Below, one piece after another: positions 24,960-34,500 of a stretch of 56,297 bases of DNA. The stretch is from a virus. Both the position numbers and the translations under genes were made by a program. Location: the IMG/VR virus record IMGVR_UViG_3300029915_000033, positions 1 through 56,297 of that record, one strand, 5' to 3'. The first letter of the stretch is position 1, and the number at the start of each line of letters is the position of its first letter. Under the pieces are notes generated by a model that saw nothing but the letters and a program-made list of their open reading frames with translations, searched no databases and was not told the origin of the DNA.

Positions 24960-25143
24960 GCCAGGAACAGTTGTAATGGTTATGACAGGACAAGCAGGAA
25001 CGATTTGGGCACATGACACCCAGGTTGCCGTTCTTTTACAGAATGGGGATATCTGGTATGGTATCGAATCTGGTTGTTGGGAGCCTACTAGCCCAGAAGA
25101 ACTCGCTGCAGCTTTATTGAATTTCGATAGATTTAAGAAGTAA
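24949..25143 (+). CDS. Small beta-rich protein, KOW-like fold possible
   Basis: 64 residues: KPGTVVMVMTGQAGTIWAHD, then QVAVLLQNGDIWYGIESGCW and a short C-terminal helix. The first 40 residues, with a V-x-V...G...G-T-I/V pattern, could be a small SH3-like/KOW barrel; the match is loose. It overlaps the coiled-coil zinc-ribbon gene and ends at a terminator-like repeat. Confidence 0.55.
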   Translation: MKLKPGTVVMVMTGQAGTIWAHDTQVAVLLQNGDIWYGIESGCWEPTSPEELAAALLNFDRFKK

Positions 25144-25152
25144 AATCAAATA

Positions 25153-25204
25153 CTTACTAATTTAGTAAGCTTTTTTATTAAATTTAGTAAGCTTTTTTAT
25201 TAAA
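25153..25204. terminator. AT-rich terminator made of two tandem 22-bp repeats
   Basis: CTTACT-AATTT-AGTAAG (25153-25169) is a hairpin followed by CTTTTTT. The unit TTTAGTAAGCTTTTTTATTAAA is repeated exactly twice (25161-25182 and 25183-25204) and then decays. The region separates convergent genes, so it can end transcription from both sides. Confidence 0.55.
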
Positions 25205-25214
25205 TTTAATAAAA

Positions 25215-25967
25215 TTATTTAGTTATCCAGTACTTTGAGTATGGATTAGTGTTTTTGGGCTGATAATAAATAGCCGCAACATCATTCATGCCTGCTGGAT
25301 AATCACTATAAAGCCTAGAATACCATATTTTAGAGGCAAGCCAGCACATTAGGCTCGTTGGTGCAGTCGCTTGAATTAAGTGCCAGGCGAGGCGTCTAGC
25401 GTCTGTATTGCCAATATCGGTTCCAATGCAACTGAGAGCGATCACAATAGCAACATACAAATAAAACGGAAATGCTAAAATTCTCATTATCCAATCGATC
25501 GGCTTTATAAAACTTGGGAATCCTGCAGAAACCATACACGCTAAGAGTTGAGGTTGTCTTAGCATGAAAGCATTCCAGTTTCCCCATTTACCAGGATTGG
25601 TGGAGTCCATAAAAGTTCCATATTTGAACATCGCCGCTAGAAATTTTCTAGGCATGCCAGTGTTTTCCAATAATTTACATCCAGAAAGAGCGCCATAAAA
25701 ATCATCGACCTCCTCTTGAGAATCTGTTTGCCCAATAGGAACTCTATTTAGTATGCCTTGTGGATAAATGCATTGATTGATTTTTTGAGCAAAATCTATC
25801 TTATCTTGATTAGTTAATTGACCACTTTTTTGAAGTATGTCGTAATATTCTGCAGTAAACATGATCCCGTTATCGCTTCCCCTGCCTATTGCGGGTTGAG
25901 ATTGTGGGCCTGGGGCAAGCAGTCCGTTTCCATCAATATATGTGCTAAAATCAGCCTTAATATTCAT
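25215..25967 (-). CDS. Unknown phage protein with one membrane segment
   Basis: 250 residues. The N-terminal 150 residues are soluble and include GSDNGIMFTAEYYDILQKSG and NKINQCIYPQG-like stretches; residues about 163-187 are hydrophobic (WIMRILAFPFYLYVAIVIAL) and the C-terminus is Tyr/Asn-rich (AIYYQPKNTNPYSKYW). The first half, with SDNGI and a conserved aromatic cluster, has a recurrent look but I cannot attach a family. It lies between a terminator and the broken endonuclease VII gene, overlapping the latter by 11 nt. Confidence 0.55.
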   Translation of the reverse strand: MNIKADFSTYIDGNGLLAPGPQSQPAIGRGSDNGIMFTAEYYDILQKSGQLTNQDKIDFAQKINQCIYPQGILNRVPIGQTDSQEEVDDFYGALSGCKLLENTGMPRKFLAAMFKYGTFMDSTNPGKWGNWNAFMLRQPQLLACMVSAGFPSFIKPIDWIMRILAFPFYLYVAIVIALSCIGTDIGNTDARRLAWHLIQATAPTSLMCWLASKIWYSRLYSDYPAGMNDVAAIYYQPKNTNPYSKYWITK

Positions 25968-26494
25968 ATTTTCTTAAATACCTTATTGATTCCTCAAATA
26001 ACAATATAGTGTCCTGAAAAAGTCCTAGTGCTCTATTACATCTTCCGCAAAGAAGCGCCCTTACTTTGCCCGTTTTATGACAATGATCCACAGCCAAATT
26101 AAGTTTTTTTGCCGCTTCTTTTGTCGGTCCCGATTTCTTCCTTATTGCAGATCTTACATTTACCTTCTTGTTCTGTAAGCATAAGATTGTATTGCTCAAA
26201 TGTTATTCCATATGTTTTTAACAGCCTTGTCTTTATTTTTTCAGTTTTTCTTTTATCGTTATCCCTTTTAGATATCTCTTTTCGCTTTTCTTTATTGCTG
26301 TCTACCCATTTTGCGGCTTTTTTATTGGCTTTATCCTTATTTTGTTTTTGCCAAAGCAAAACTCTAGTGCTGTTACACGATTTACACTCTGTATTTAATC
26401 CATCCCTATTCCTACTGTGCTTACCAAAACTACGTATTTCTTTTGATTCGTTACAATTAGTACAAGTCTTAACGTTTAATTCCAATAAATTCAT
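25957..26494 (-). pseudogene. Recombination endonuclease VII, frameshifted
   Basis: Two overlapping frames read as one endonuclease VII-like protein. The first frame, ATG 26494 (or TTG 26506), has zinc fingers (CTNCNESKEIRSFGKHSRNR, CKSCN), a charged helix and LTEQEGKCKICNKEE, ending in SGKKT and a stop. The second frame supplies KKLNLAVDHCHKTGKVRALL then CGRCNRALGLF, the catalytic D-H-x-H and final zinc motif. Frames differ by +1 near a run of seven A (minus strand, about 26107). A one-base indel, an assembly error or programmed +1 frameshifting could explain it. Endonuclease VII resolves branched DNA or acts as a homing nuclease. Confidence 0.75.
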
Positions 26495-26555
26495 ATAATT
26501 AACCAATCATGTTGAGTTGTATCTATCTCTATAAGATTACTACGGATTAAAAGTC

Positions 26556-26591
26556 TTGTAAAGCCACTAATTGTACGCTATTATTGTCTTT
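26556..26591 (+). promoter_or_regulatory. Sigma70-like promoter for the lytic transglycosylase
   Basis: TTGTAA (26556-26561), 17-nt spacer, TATTAT (26579-26584), predicted start 26591. GGAGG (26592-26596) follows immediately and is 6 nt before ATG 26603, so the leader is only 12 nt. Confidence 0.6.
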
Positions 26592-26602
26592 GGAGGTATT
26601 GA

Positions 26603-27028
26603 ATGAATTATTATTCAATCATTTTTTCTGCGGCGAAAGCTGCTAAGGTATCGGGACTGCTGCTCTACGCAATCTGCGGATACGAATCAAACGACTTTAC
26701 CCAAACATACGTGGCACAAGATCATGGCTCGCCTAGTGTGGGAATTTGCATGGTAAAACTTAAGACCGCCGAGATGCTTGGTTACAAAGGCACTCTAACC
26801 GATCTAAGAAAGGCTGAAGTGAATGCTAAGTACGCCAGTCTTTATCTAAAATATCAACAAGAAAGATACGGAGCAGAAGACTGGTGTCAGTTGGCGTCAG
26901 CTTACAATGCGGGAAGTTATATGGAAAGCAAGAAAAGTCCAGGAAAACCAAGGAACCTAGAGTACGTAAAAAGAGTTCAGAAAAAACTTGCCGAAGATAT
27001 CCGAGATAAGCTATCATGTAATGAGTAG
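26603..27028 (+). CDS. Lytic transglycosylase (SLT-like endolysin or virion muramidase)
   Basis: 141 residues. The goose-lysozyme/SLT pattern is present: hydrophobic helix then YAICGYESNDF (catalytic E28), SVGICMVKLKTAEMLGY (about 46-62), LRKAEVNAKYASLYLKYQQE and LASAYNAG (motif AYNAG about 96-100). It would cut peptidoglycan between MurNAc and GlcNAc. There is no signal peptide, so it would need a holin or be virion-borne. It has its own promoter, and a LAGLIDADG gene follows 51 nt downstream. Confidence 0.85.
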   Translation: MNYYSIIFSAAKAAKVSGLLLYAICGYESNDFTQTYVAQDHGSPSVGICMVKLKTAEMLGYKGTLTDLRKAEVNAKYASLYLKYQQERYGAEDWCQLASAYNAGSYMESKKSPGKPRNLEYVKRVQKKLAEDIRDKLSCNE

Positions 27029-27079
27029 AGAAAATGAGATATTTTACATCGGATTGGCAACAGAGGCAATCTTAATATT

Positions 27080-28015
27080 ATGAAAATATCTCGCTGTCGT
27101 TGGAGCTTAGAAGAAAACAATGTCTTGAAACAAAAATACTTTTCTGAATCTACAGAAACGTTACTTTCTTTGCTGCCAAAAAGGACATACAATGGAGTAA
27201 AAATTCAGGCCGTTAAGTTAGGTCTCCGTAGAGATTCCCAAAATAGAAATGGGAATGCCTCCAAACTTCTCCTGCAAACCCCCGAAGCTTATTATTGGGC
27301 CGGATTCATAGCAGCTGATGGACATATAGATAGAAATAAAAGGCTGCAGGTAACTTTAGCCATCAAAGATTCGGAACATTTGAAGAAATTGGCTAATTTT
27401 TTAGAAACACAAAACTATAAAGAGCATGCGAAGGAATACCCAAGTTGTTCTGTCACAATTCAAGATCCGATCATAGTAGAAGAGTTTTCTAAGAAATTTG
27501 ATTTTAGCGCCAATAAGACAACCACTCCCCCTAAAATAGATTGGTTAGCGGGTGATTTATTTTTATCTTTTTTGTGTGGCTTTATTGATGGGGATGGATG
27601 CATAAAAAAACAGACAGGCAGAAAGGATTGCGTTCTTACTATAAAGGGGCATTCTTCTTGGATTAATAATTATTTATTTTTCGAAAAACAGGTTTACGTA
27701 GAATCAAAAATAGAAAAACATAGGGATAAATGGACAACCCACATAAATAGTTGTGGGTATGTAGAAACGTATTTTTCTGATAGGAAGATCCTTAATTTTT
27801 TGAAAAAAAAGGCAATTAAATTAAAATTGCCGATTTTAGACAGGAAATGGAATAAAATAGATTTATCGTTACCGGAGAGTCGATACGAAACCGCTAAACG
27901 TATTAAGGCTGAAATAAAAACCCTAAAAAATAAAGGTTTGCCCCAAAAGGATATTGCTAAAAAATTGGGAATATCCGATAGTTATGTAAGTAGCATTCTT
28001 AGCGGAAGGAGATAG
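27080..28015 (+). CDS. LAGLIDADG homing endonuclease, single-chain, with terminal DNA-binding helices
   Basis: 311 residues. Two LAGLIDADG helices: WAGFIAADG (73-81) and FLCGFIDGDG (164-173), each followed by beta-strands (RLQVTLAIKD, DCVLTIKGHS). The N-terminal 50 residues look like a Myb/SANT-type helix set (RCRWSLEENNVLKQKYF, then YNGVKIQAVKLGL). The C-terminus is a helix-turn-helix (LPQKDIAKKLGISDSYVSSI). It is free-standing between the lytic transglycosylase and phosphoesterase genes and makes this a fifth nuclease fold in the window. Confidence 0.85.
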   Translation: MKISRCRWSLEENNVLKQKYFSESTETLLSLLPKRTYNGVKIQAVKLGLRRDSQNRNGNASKLLLQTPEAYYWAGFIAADGHIDRNKRLQVTLAIKDSEHLKKLANFLETQNYKEHAKEYPSCSVTIQDPIIVEEFSKKFDFSANKTTTPPKIDWLAGDLFLSFLCGFIDGDGCIKKQTGRKDCVLTIKGHSSWINNYLFFEKQVYVESKIEKHRDKWTTHINSCGYVETYFSDRKILNFLKKKAIKLKLPILDRKWNKIDLSLPESRYETAKRIKAEIKTLKNKGLPQKDIAKKLGISDSYVSSILSGRR

Positions 28016-28018
28016 CAT

Positions 28019-28615
28019 ATGATTTGGTTTACCAGTGATGAACATTTTTTTCACAACAACGTAATAAAATATTGTAATCGTCCGTTTTCTACAATTGAGG
28101 AAATGAATGAAGAAATAATTTTACGTCACAATTCTGTGGTTAAATCAGAAGATACGGTCTATCATCTTGGGGATTTTTCTCTTAACAAGACCGCTCCTAG
28201 TTTGATTTTGTCAAAACTTAACGGTCAACACCATCTTATTGCGGGAAATCACGATCATTGTCACCCCTTACATGCTAAGAACCCAGAAAAACTTCAGAAA
28301 TTCCGTAAAATATACTTTGATGCCGGATTCCTATCTATCAAGTTGGAAGATACGATGATAATTGACAATAAACAGGTTCTCCTTAGTCATCTGCCCTATT
28401 ATGACCCAAATCCAGATTTTGATCAACGGTATCCATCCTTTAGGCCTGTAGATAGGGGACATATTCTTCTGCACGGGCACGTTCACGGAGCCTGGAAGAC
28501 CAAGATAACTCCTAATGGATCTCTTATGATCAATGTGGGAGTCGATGTAAATAATATGAGACCGATATCTGTAGAAGAAGTGATTAGGACGATCTTAAAT
28601 GAACAAAGAAAATAA
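28019..28615 (+). CDS. Metallophosphoesterase (calcineurin-like, phage type)
   Basis: 198 residues. The five metal motifs are clear: D-x-H (SDEHFFHNNV, D7 and H9), GD (YHLGDFS), GNHD (IAGNHDHCH), H (LLSHLPYY) and GHxH (LHGHVHGAW). These enzymes use two metal ions to hydrolyse phosphomonoesters or diesters. Small phage versions of this type with a conserved N-terminal WFTSDxHFxH motif are common. It overlaps the exonuclease gene by 17 nt. Confidence 0.88.
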   Translation: MIWFTSDEHFFHNNVIKYCNRPFSTIEEMNEEIILRHNSVVKSEDTVYHLGDFSLNKTAPSLILSKLNGQHHLIAGNHDHCHPLHAKNPEKLQKFRKIYFDAGFLSIKLEDTMIIDNKQVLLSHLPYYDPNPDFDQRYPSFRPVDRGHILLHGHVHGAWKTKITPNGSLMINVGVDVNNMRPISVEEVIRTILNEQRK

Positions 28616-29201
28616 ACCAATTGAAATCTTCACCTCTTTAGACTTGGAGATGGCACAGCCTTCAAAAAAAATTATACAAATTGGCGCTGTTGTAGGAAAT
28701 ATCGTTACTGGTGAAATTCTAGAAAAGCTTTCTATTATTGTAAATCCAAAAGAACAACTTACTGAATTCATTATTAACCTTACAGGAATTACTCAAGAAG
28801 ATGTAAATAACGGAGTGACTTTAGAAGAAGCCTATTTAGTATTAAGAGAGATGCATTTAAGGCACAAATCCTTTACTAACACTATTACGTGGGGCGGAGG
28901 CGATAGCAAAGAACTTTTAGACCAATTGGGAATGGACCAAGAAGACAAAAGGTGGTGCTTTGGTCGTCGTTGGATTGATGCTAAGACCTTATTTGTTTCT
29001 TGGAGATTTGCCAATGGACTCCAAATTCAAGGTGGATTAAAAAATGCATGCAATAAAATAGGCGTTAAATTTCAAGGACCCGCCCACCGCGCTGATTTAG
29101 ATGCGCTAAATACATTTCATGCATATCGAATGATGTTGAATAAATTGCTAAAAAGCAGTATTACGCAAGATCAAGAGGCCAGAAAAGAACTTGTCCCATA
29201 A
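28599..29201 (+). CDS. DEDDh 3'-5' exonuclease (DnaQ/RNase T-like)
   Basis: 200 residues. Exo motifs: SLDLEM (D15, E17), ITWGGGDSKELLDQLG (motif II aspartate) and HRADLDALNTFHAYR (motif III, with H and D two and six residues apart). The fold follows DnaQ-like enzymes with a substrate-strand segment KIIQIGAVVG. It could proofread, degrade RNA or process DNA ends. Its 3' end overlaps the convergent late gene at 29161 by 41 nt. Confidence 0.85.
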   Translation: MNKENKPIEIFTSLDLEMAQPSKKIIQIGAVVGNIVTGEILEKLSIIVNPKEQLTEFIINLTGITQEDVNNGVTLEEAYLVLREMHLRHKSFTNTITWGGGDSKELLDQLGMDQEDKRWCFGRRWIDAKTLFVSWRFANGLQIQGGLKNACNKIGVKFQGPAHRADLDALNTFHAYRMMLNKLLKSSITQDQEARKELVP

Positions 29202-29601
29202 AATCGAAGCTGACTTTGTAGGTAGCTTTTATCATTGCCGCGTCACTAACTTTTGTGATCTTGGCTTTGGGAACACTCCAGATAGTCTCGCCTGTAGATC
29301 TATCTTCTAGTCTTAAAGAGACATAGTTTGATGCAGCTAAATCAGAAAATAGGGGTCTCAAGTTTTGTCCTTGAACGCCGCCAGACTGCTGTACCCTTAA
29401 TCCTCGCACTGAGCCTCTAATGGCAACTTGTCCGCCACCGGCTAGTTCTTGAGGATAAGGGGAGTTGATACCATAGATGGCATATTCGCCGGTATCAAGC
29501 TCTAACCTTACATCTTGAGCAACTTTATAGATTTGATTGTTTACATACAATCTAACCAGCGCTCCCGATAAAATTATACTTTTTTGATTTGCTGATGGCA
29601 T
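29161..29601 (-). CDS. Small structural tail protein
   Basis: 146 residues with beta-strand pattern (ALVRLYVNNQIYKVAQDVRL, then QELAGGGQVAIRGSVRGLRV and VSFDFMGQVLF). Gene order (last gene of the baseplate operon) and size are typical of tail tube or terminator proteins, but no signature identifies it. Its start is 9 nt after the upstream baseplate gene, and its stop lies inside the end of the convergent exonuclease gene. Confidence 0.55.
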   Translation of the reverse strand: MPSANQKSIILSGALVRLYVNNQIYKVAQDVRLELDTGEYAIYGINSPYPQELAGGGQVAIRGSVRGLRVQQSGGVQGQNLRPLFSDLAASNYVSLRLEDRSTGETIWSVPKAKITKVSDAAMIKATYKVSFDFMGQVLFWPLDLA

Positions 29602-29610
29602 AAATTTTCC

Positions 29611-31536
29611 TTAAGGTCCGTAGACGTAAGCTACTTCTGAAAAAGGCGTTCCCCATTTTCCTAATCCAATGTCATTCGGGTAAAGAATAGTATAGACTAC
29701 TGTGACCCCGGCAGCCACAACAGTATCAATTAAATTTTGTGCATATACGCGACCACTAGCTGTATCGGTTAAATACGGTTGGTAGGCACTTCCATCTGTC
29801 GGAAGTACAATTGGGCTCTTGTCGGCAACCAAAAGAACTGACGCTCCTGCCGCATGTGCCTGTTGAATAAAATATGCCGGACTAATAAGAAGGGTTCCAC
29901 TTGAAGGGGCTGCAATGTATGGAATTGGACCCTCTTGATCTTCGCATCCATAATTAATGATTAAATACCCAGTAGTATTTGGGAATCCAACAGAACTAGC
30001 AACATTGATAATCTGTCCAGTTTCACCGTTTACCGCAGAAGTCAAAGTAGTTGATGCTCCACCAATAGTAAAGCCCTGACTTGTGTCATAAATGTACGGT
30101 CCAAGCGTAGTTGCTTGCGACGGGCCATTATCCGCAACTGTCGAGACGGTTTCTGAAATTAATGTAATGATGTTGGTTGAGATAGAAAGAGTAAGAGTAG
30201 GAATCGCAGCAACAATAGCATTGTACGCTTTTTGAGCCACAGTATTTGCGCTATCGCCAGAGCTAACGTTTACTTCGATAGGAGTATATGCTGGAATTGC
30301 TGGATCAGTGTTGCTGCCGAAATTAAACCAAACATAATACTGATAGGCGTTTCCCAAATCATTAATAAGATAATAGCTTCCAGCTCCAGAAGCATTGAAA
30401 TTACTTGCAGCCTCGAAAATTAATTGTGTTTGCGGTGCCTCAGAGATACCGTGTAAATGTGCAGATCCGATCCTAGTTCTTTGAATGACTTGGGTAGTTG
30501 CTGGAACAAAGATCTGTAAAATATTGGCTTCGGTCTGATAAACAGCTGCGTAATATGATTTGCTTAAAATATTTTCTCTGATTGGCGCAAAAAACTGTAC
30601 GGCAGAATCTGTACCCTGAACAATAATTCCAGGAACTCCGGTTGGACTATAGATTTCAAAATATGAAGAGTTAATTGCACCACCTTGAGCGGATACAATA
30701 GTATAGGTTCCTTCGTTATTAGAAGAAGTAAACCCACCGCCATAAATATTTACGTATTGGCCTGCTTCTACATCCCCTAGTCCTGGATCTGCTCCTCCAG
30801 ACCAAGTATACCTTAAGTTACCGCCTGGTTGCTGAGAAATAGTCCACTGGGTAGAAAAGTTGCCTGCAGTCGGAACAGTTGATGGGAACAAAAGAACGTT
30901 CTGTGCTCGACCGCCATAAACAGTAATGGAAGATGACGCACCAATTGTGCTGCTGATTAATTGAACGTAATTTCCATTACCATCATTATTAAGAATCGCA
31001 CTTCCAGAGACCCCTAGATTGCTAAGTCCGATTGAAATGGCGTTAGCAACTTCTTGTGCGGTTGCTGCTGCAATGCTAGTAAATTGACTAGTAGAAAAGG
31101 TAACTGTATGAGTTCCAGTACCGTCAAAATTAATCATGAGCGTATCGCCATCTTGAAGTGCGTATGGCTCAAAATTCTGAGAATTACTGGTTGTTTTTAC
31201 GAACTGATCACCAAAAATAGCGTCTAGAATCTTATTGATTAAGTCCCTAACTTGCTTTCTGTTTTTAACCTGAATACCGATGGTCCTAAAAACATCATCG
31301 CTAAGACCAATAGTAGGATCTCTGACGATACCGTAGTTAGATAAAACTAGATCTAAGTATTCGCCTTGCGCAGTTGCTACATAAAGACTGTCATTTACTG
31401 CCTGAATGTTATTTACTAGATAGGCGGAATTGGTGGCCAACGCATTTAATACGGCATCGACTTTTGGGCCCTTAAACATCGGATTGAGATAGCTGCGAAG
31501 TCTTTTGTATTCTTGTGCTTGTGTCGTTACTGCCAT
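29611..31536 (-). CDS. Large tail/baseplate protein
   Basis: 641 residues, beta-rich. The N-terminus is helical (AQEYKRLRSYLNPMFKGPKV, then LVNNIQAVNDSLYVATAQGE) and includes a segment (YLDLVLSNYGIVRDPTIGLS) similar to that in the N-terminus of the neighbouring 2,097-residue J-like protein (LKNLANEYNVPV). The middle shares the motif NQYYVWFNFG-like (YQYYVWFNFGSNTDPAIPAY) with that protein. This pattern suggests baseplate-wedge periphery. Its start lies 1 nt after the J-like gene stop, so they are co-translated. Confidence 0.65.
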   Translation of the reverse strand: MAVTTQAQEYKRLRSYLNPMFKGPKVDAVLNALATNSAYLVNNIQAVNDSLYVATAQGEYLDLVLSNYGIVRDPTIGLSDDVFRTIGIQVKNRKQVRDLINKILDAIFGDQFVKTTSNSQNFEPYALQDGDTLMINFDGTGTHTVTFSTSQFTSIAAATAQEVANAISIGLSNLGVSGSAILNNDGNGNYVQLISSTIGASSSITVYGGRAQNVLLFPSTVPTAGNFSTQWTISQQPGGNLRYTWSGGADPGLGDVEAGQYVNIYGGGFTSSNNEGTYTIVSAQGGAINSSYFEIYSPTGVPGIIVQGTDSAVQFFAPIRENILSKSYYAAVYQTEANILQIFVPATTQVIQRTRIGSAHLHGISEAPQTQLIFEAASNFNASGAGSYYLINDLGNAYQYYVWFNFGSNTDPAIPAYTPIEVNVSSGDSANTVAQKAYNAIVAAIPTLTLSISTNIITLISETVSTVADNGPSQATTLGPYIYDTSQGFTIGGASTTLTSAVNGETGQIINVASSVGFPNTTGYLIINYGCEDQEGPIPYIAAPSSGTLLISPAYFIQQAHAAGASVLLVADKSPIVLPTDGSAYQPYLTDTASGRVYAQNLIDTVVAAGVTVVYTILYPNDIGLGKWGTPFSEVAYVYGP

Positions 31537-31537
31537 A

Positions 31538-34500
31538 TTATGAACCTATCAAAGAAACCGAAATATCAGAAATTTGATTTGCGATGAAAGCTTTTTCACC
31601 AGTTACCAGTTGAATTTCGTCTGAAGCAACTGAGTAAGCAGGATTTGTAATTACTACAGAAGTAACGCCCGGAATTGCTCTTACGGCTTCAACAATAGAA
31701 GACAGGTCGATACTTTGTCCAAGTGGGTTTGACTGAATCAAAGCATATACGGTAGATTGAATTTGAGATGTAATTTGAGCAAAAGATACGCCGATGTTGG
31801 TTCTAATAGCAAGAGCGATCTGAATACGTTTCAGGAGTGGCTCTCTAATAAAGATATCTGTTCCGGCAGCGTTCACTCCAGGATAAGTGATGGAATCTCT
31901 TGGATCTCCGTAAATAACTCTATTTGCTTCACCGATCAAGCCGATATCGTAATTATAGCTGTCGATACCACTTCTAAAAGTGGTAGGGAAATTCAACTTA
32001 CCTAAAGAAGTAAGTCCTACATTGCCAGACAAGTTGATCTTATCGAATTGAGCAGAAGTATTAAACACGATATTATTAAAGTTAGTTGTTCCAGGTTGTG
32101 CAGCAACAAATTTAACTTGTTTATATCCAGTATAGGCATGTCCTTCTTGGACAGATAAAGAAACTGAATTAGTAGAAAGGTTAGTGTTGTATTGCTGAGA
32201 AACAACGCCGGTAATAATTGCAGTAGTTGGACTAAGAACCTCGAAGATCTGATAGGTTCCGGCATTTCCTGCGCCCAAAACTGATCCATTGATAACTAAT
32301 TTGTCACCAGGAACAGTCGCATCGTATTGGAAAAATTCGATTTGAGGTCTATTTACAGAGAATGTAACGGCTGAAAGTCCAGATTGATTTACTGCAGCTG
32401 GATTAATTACGCTTAAGAATGATCTTTGACCAGATTGAGTGACAACGAAGCCGAAAGCGGCTGGCATAGACACATTCACAGGAATGTTTGTTGCTGCAGC
32501 AACAGTACAGGTAGCAGTAACAACATTAGACGAAACAGAAACGTTGATTGCTGTCAAATGTCCGTTAAGGGCATTGTACAACTCATTCGCTACGGTTGCA
32601 GAAGAATCAGAAGAATTGATAGTTACTTCGATACCAGTGAAGCCGACTGGAGCTGGATCGGTATTGCTGCCACCAGAAACATTGAACCATACATAGTATT
32701 GATTTGCATTGCCACCATTGTAAAGTTCGAAGTAATCAGCAGCACCAGACGATGCGAAAGTGCTTCCTGCTGGCATAGTGAATTGGGCAATTTGAACTTG
32801 TGAAGGTCCAGATTTGGTGGCCATGAAACTACCTTGGTTAGCAGATGTAAAACCTGATCCAAAAGTAACGATATCCCCTGGTAATACGTTTTGTAAATTA
32901 GGAGAAGTTCCGGTACCGGTCCATACGAGGGTTTGGGTTCCAGAAGAAGCCACTACATTAAAAACAGAACTTGTATCGTAACCAGTAGAGATTGTATTTG
33001 CAGCGCAGAAGATCTCTTCTTCGATTGCATTGCTGTTCTCATACCAGATACTATTGTTAAACATTCTGATTACACGATACGTTCCTTGATTGAGAGGAGA
33101 GAAAGGAGAATCTAGGATTACAGTATCGCCTTCGGAAACAGAAGAGGTTGAGGTAAATGCACCCGCAGCAATTGTGGTGCCGGTTTCAGGTACAACATTT
33201 GGATTTGATACTTTAAAAGAAGTTCCTGTTACGCCTTCTACGAAGAAAGATCCATTATTTCCTGCATTAGCAGCGCCAGTAACGTTAATTAAATCTCCGA
33301 TTGAAAGCGCTGCGAAATTTGTGTTTCCAGTAGCAACACTATAAGTTCCACCAGAATCCACGTTTAGGGTCCAGCCAGCAGAATCATTAAAGTTAAGATT
33401 TGTGCTAAAGTTAGGAGAAGATCCTACGCCATTCCAGCTTAAACAGGCAAGAGCACCTTGCTTTTCAATTCTGAAGGTATCGCCAGAAACTCTCACGAAA
33501 TTTCTTGGGCTGCCAAAATAAAGCTGCCCAGCTGTTTGGTTTTCTAGGATAACTGTAGATTGACCGCTAATAGGAGTATTGCTTAATACGGTAACGCTTG
33601 TGTTAGCGCCAAAACCTACATTTTTATTTTGATAATTTTGAGCTGCAACTCTGAACCATTGATCGCTCGCTACAGCTTGACTTGCAATACTATTTGCAGA
33701 GAAAATCATTGCATTATTGCCAAGTAACTCACCAGAAGTAAGAACTGGGACAGTATACTCGTTACCACTTCCACCTACGATTTGAATTGATCCGACAGAT
33801 CCAACTGTATTAGTCGCCAATTGAAGACGAGTTCCACGATCAGAAGTTTCAACATTTCCTACGGTGGTGAAACCAGTTACTGCCAAGATAGACCATAATC
33901 TCTGAACTTGGTCGATAGTGGTTGGAACGAGTCTTACTTGGTCTCCCATGTTAAACGCATATCCAGTATCGCTAGCGTAAGTAAGAGGTCTCTTAAAAGT
34001 AAATTGAGGACTTCCAGATACATTAGAGCTTGCGATCCAATTAATACCGTCCTTGAGATAGTACGATTTAGTTGTGAATCCGCTATCTTCATAAGTGCTA
34101 AGTACAATCACACCATATCCTGAAGTACCGCCATCATTTACGATGGTGGTGGTGAAGTAATTAGAAAGATTTGCGTTTACGTAAGTATTAATCTGAGCAG
34201 CAGTAGTCGGAGAAGCTTGATAGAAATAAATTCCGTTAAGAACGCTCGTAACAACGTTAGACTGAGCAACTGCAACGCCTGTTGGTCTCTGTACAGTAAA
34301 TGATGTAGAAGTAGGAGAGAAACCAGAAGTGGTTGAAACTCTAAAAGTTCCTGTATTTGCTACATTGAATCCAGTTGAAGGAAGAATTGTGACATATTCT
34401 CCGCCAGATAAATTAAGGTTTGGAGCATTACCTGTTCCATTGTAAGTATAAGTAACCTGATCAATTCCTGCAGTTGGATTATTAGCAGCAATCGTTACGT

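Noticed and set aside
25141-25214. CRISPR or phage origin iterons
   Set aside because: Only two perfect units exist with no spacer between them, and each includes a T-tract after a hairpin, so a terminator is more likely.
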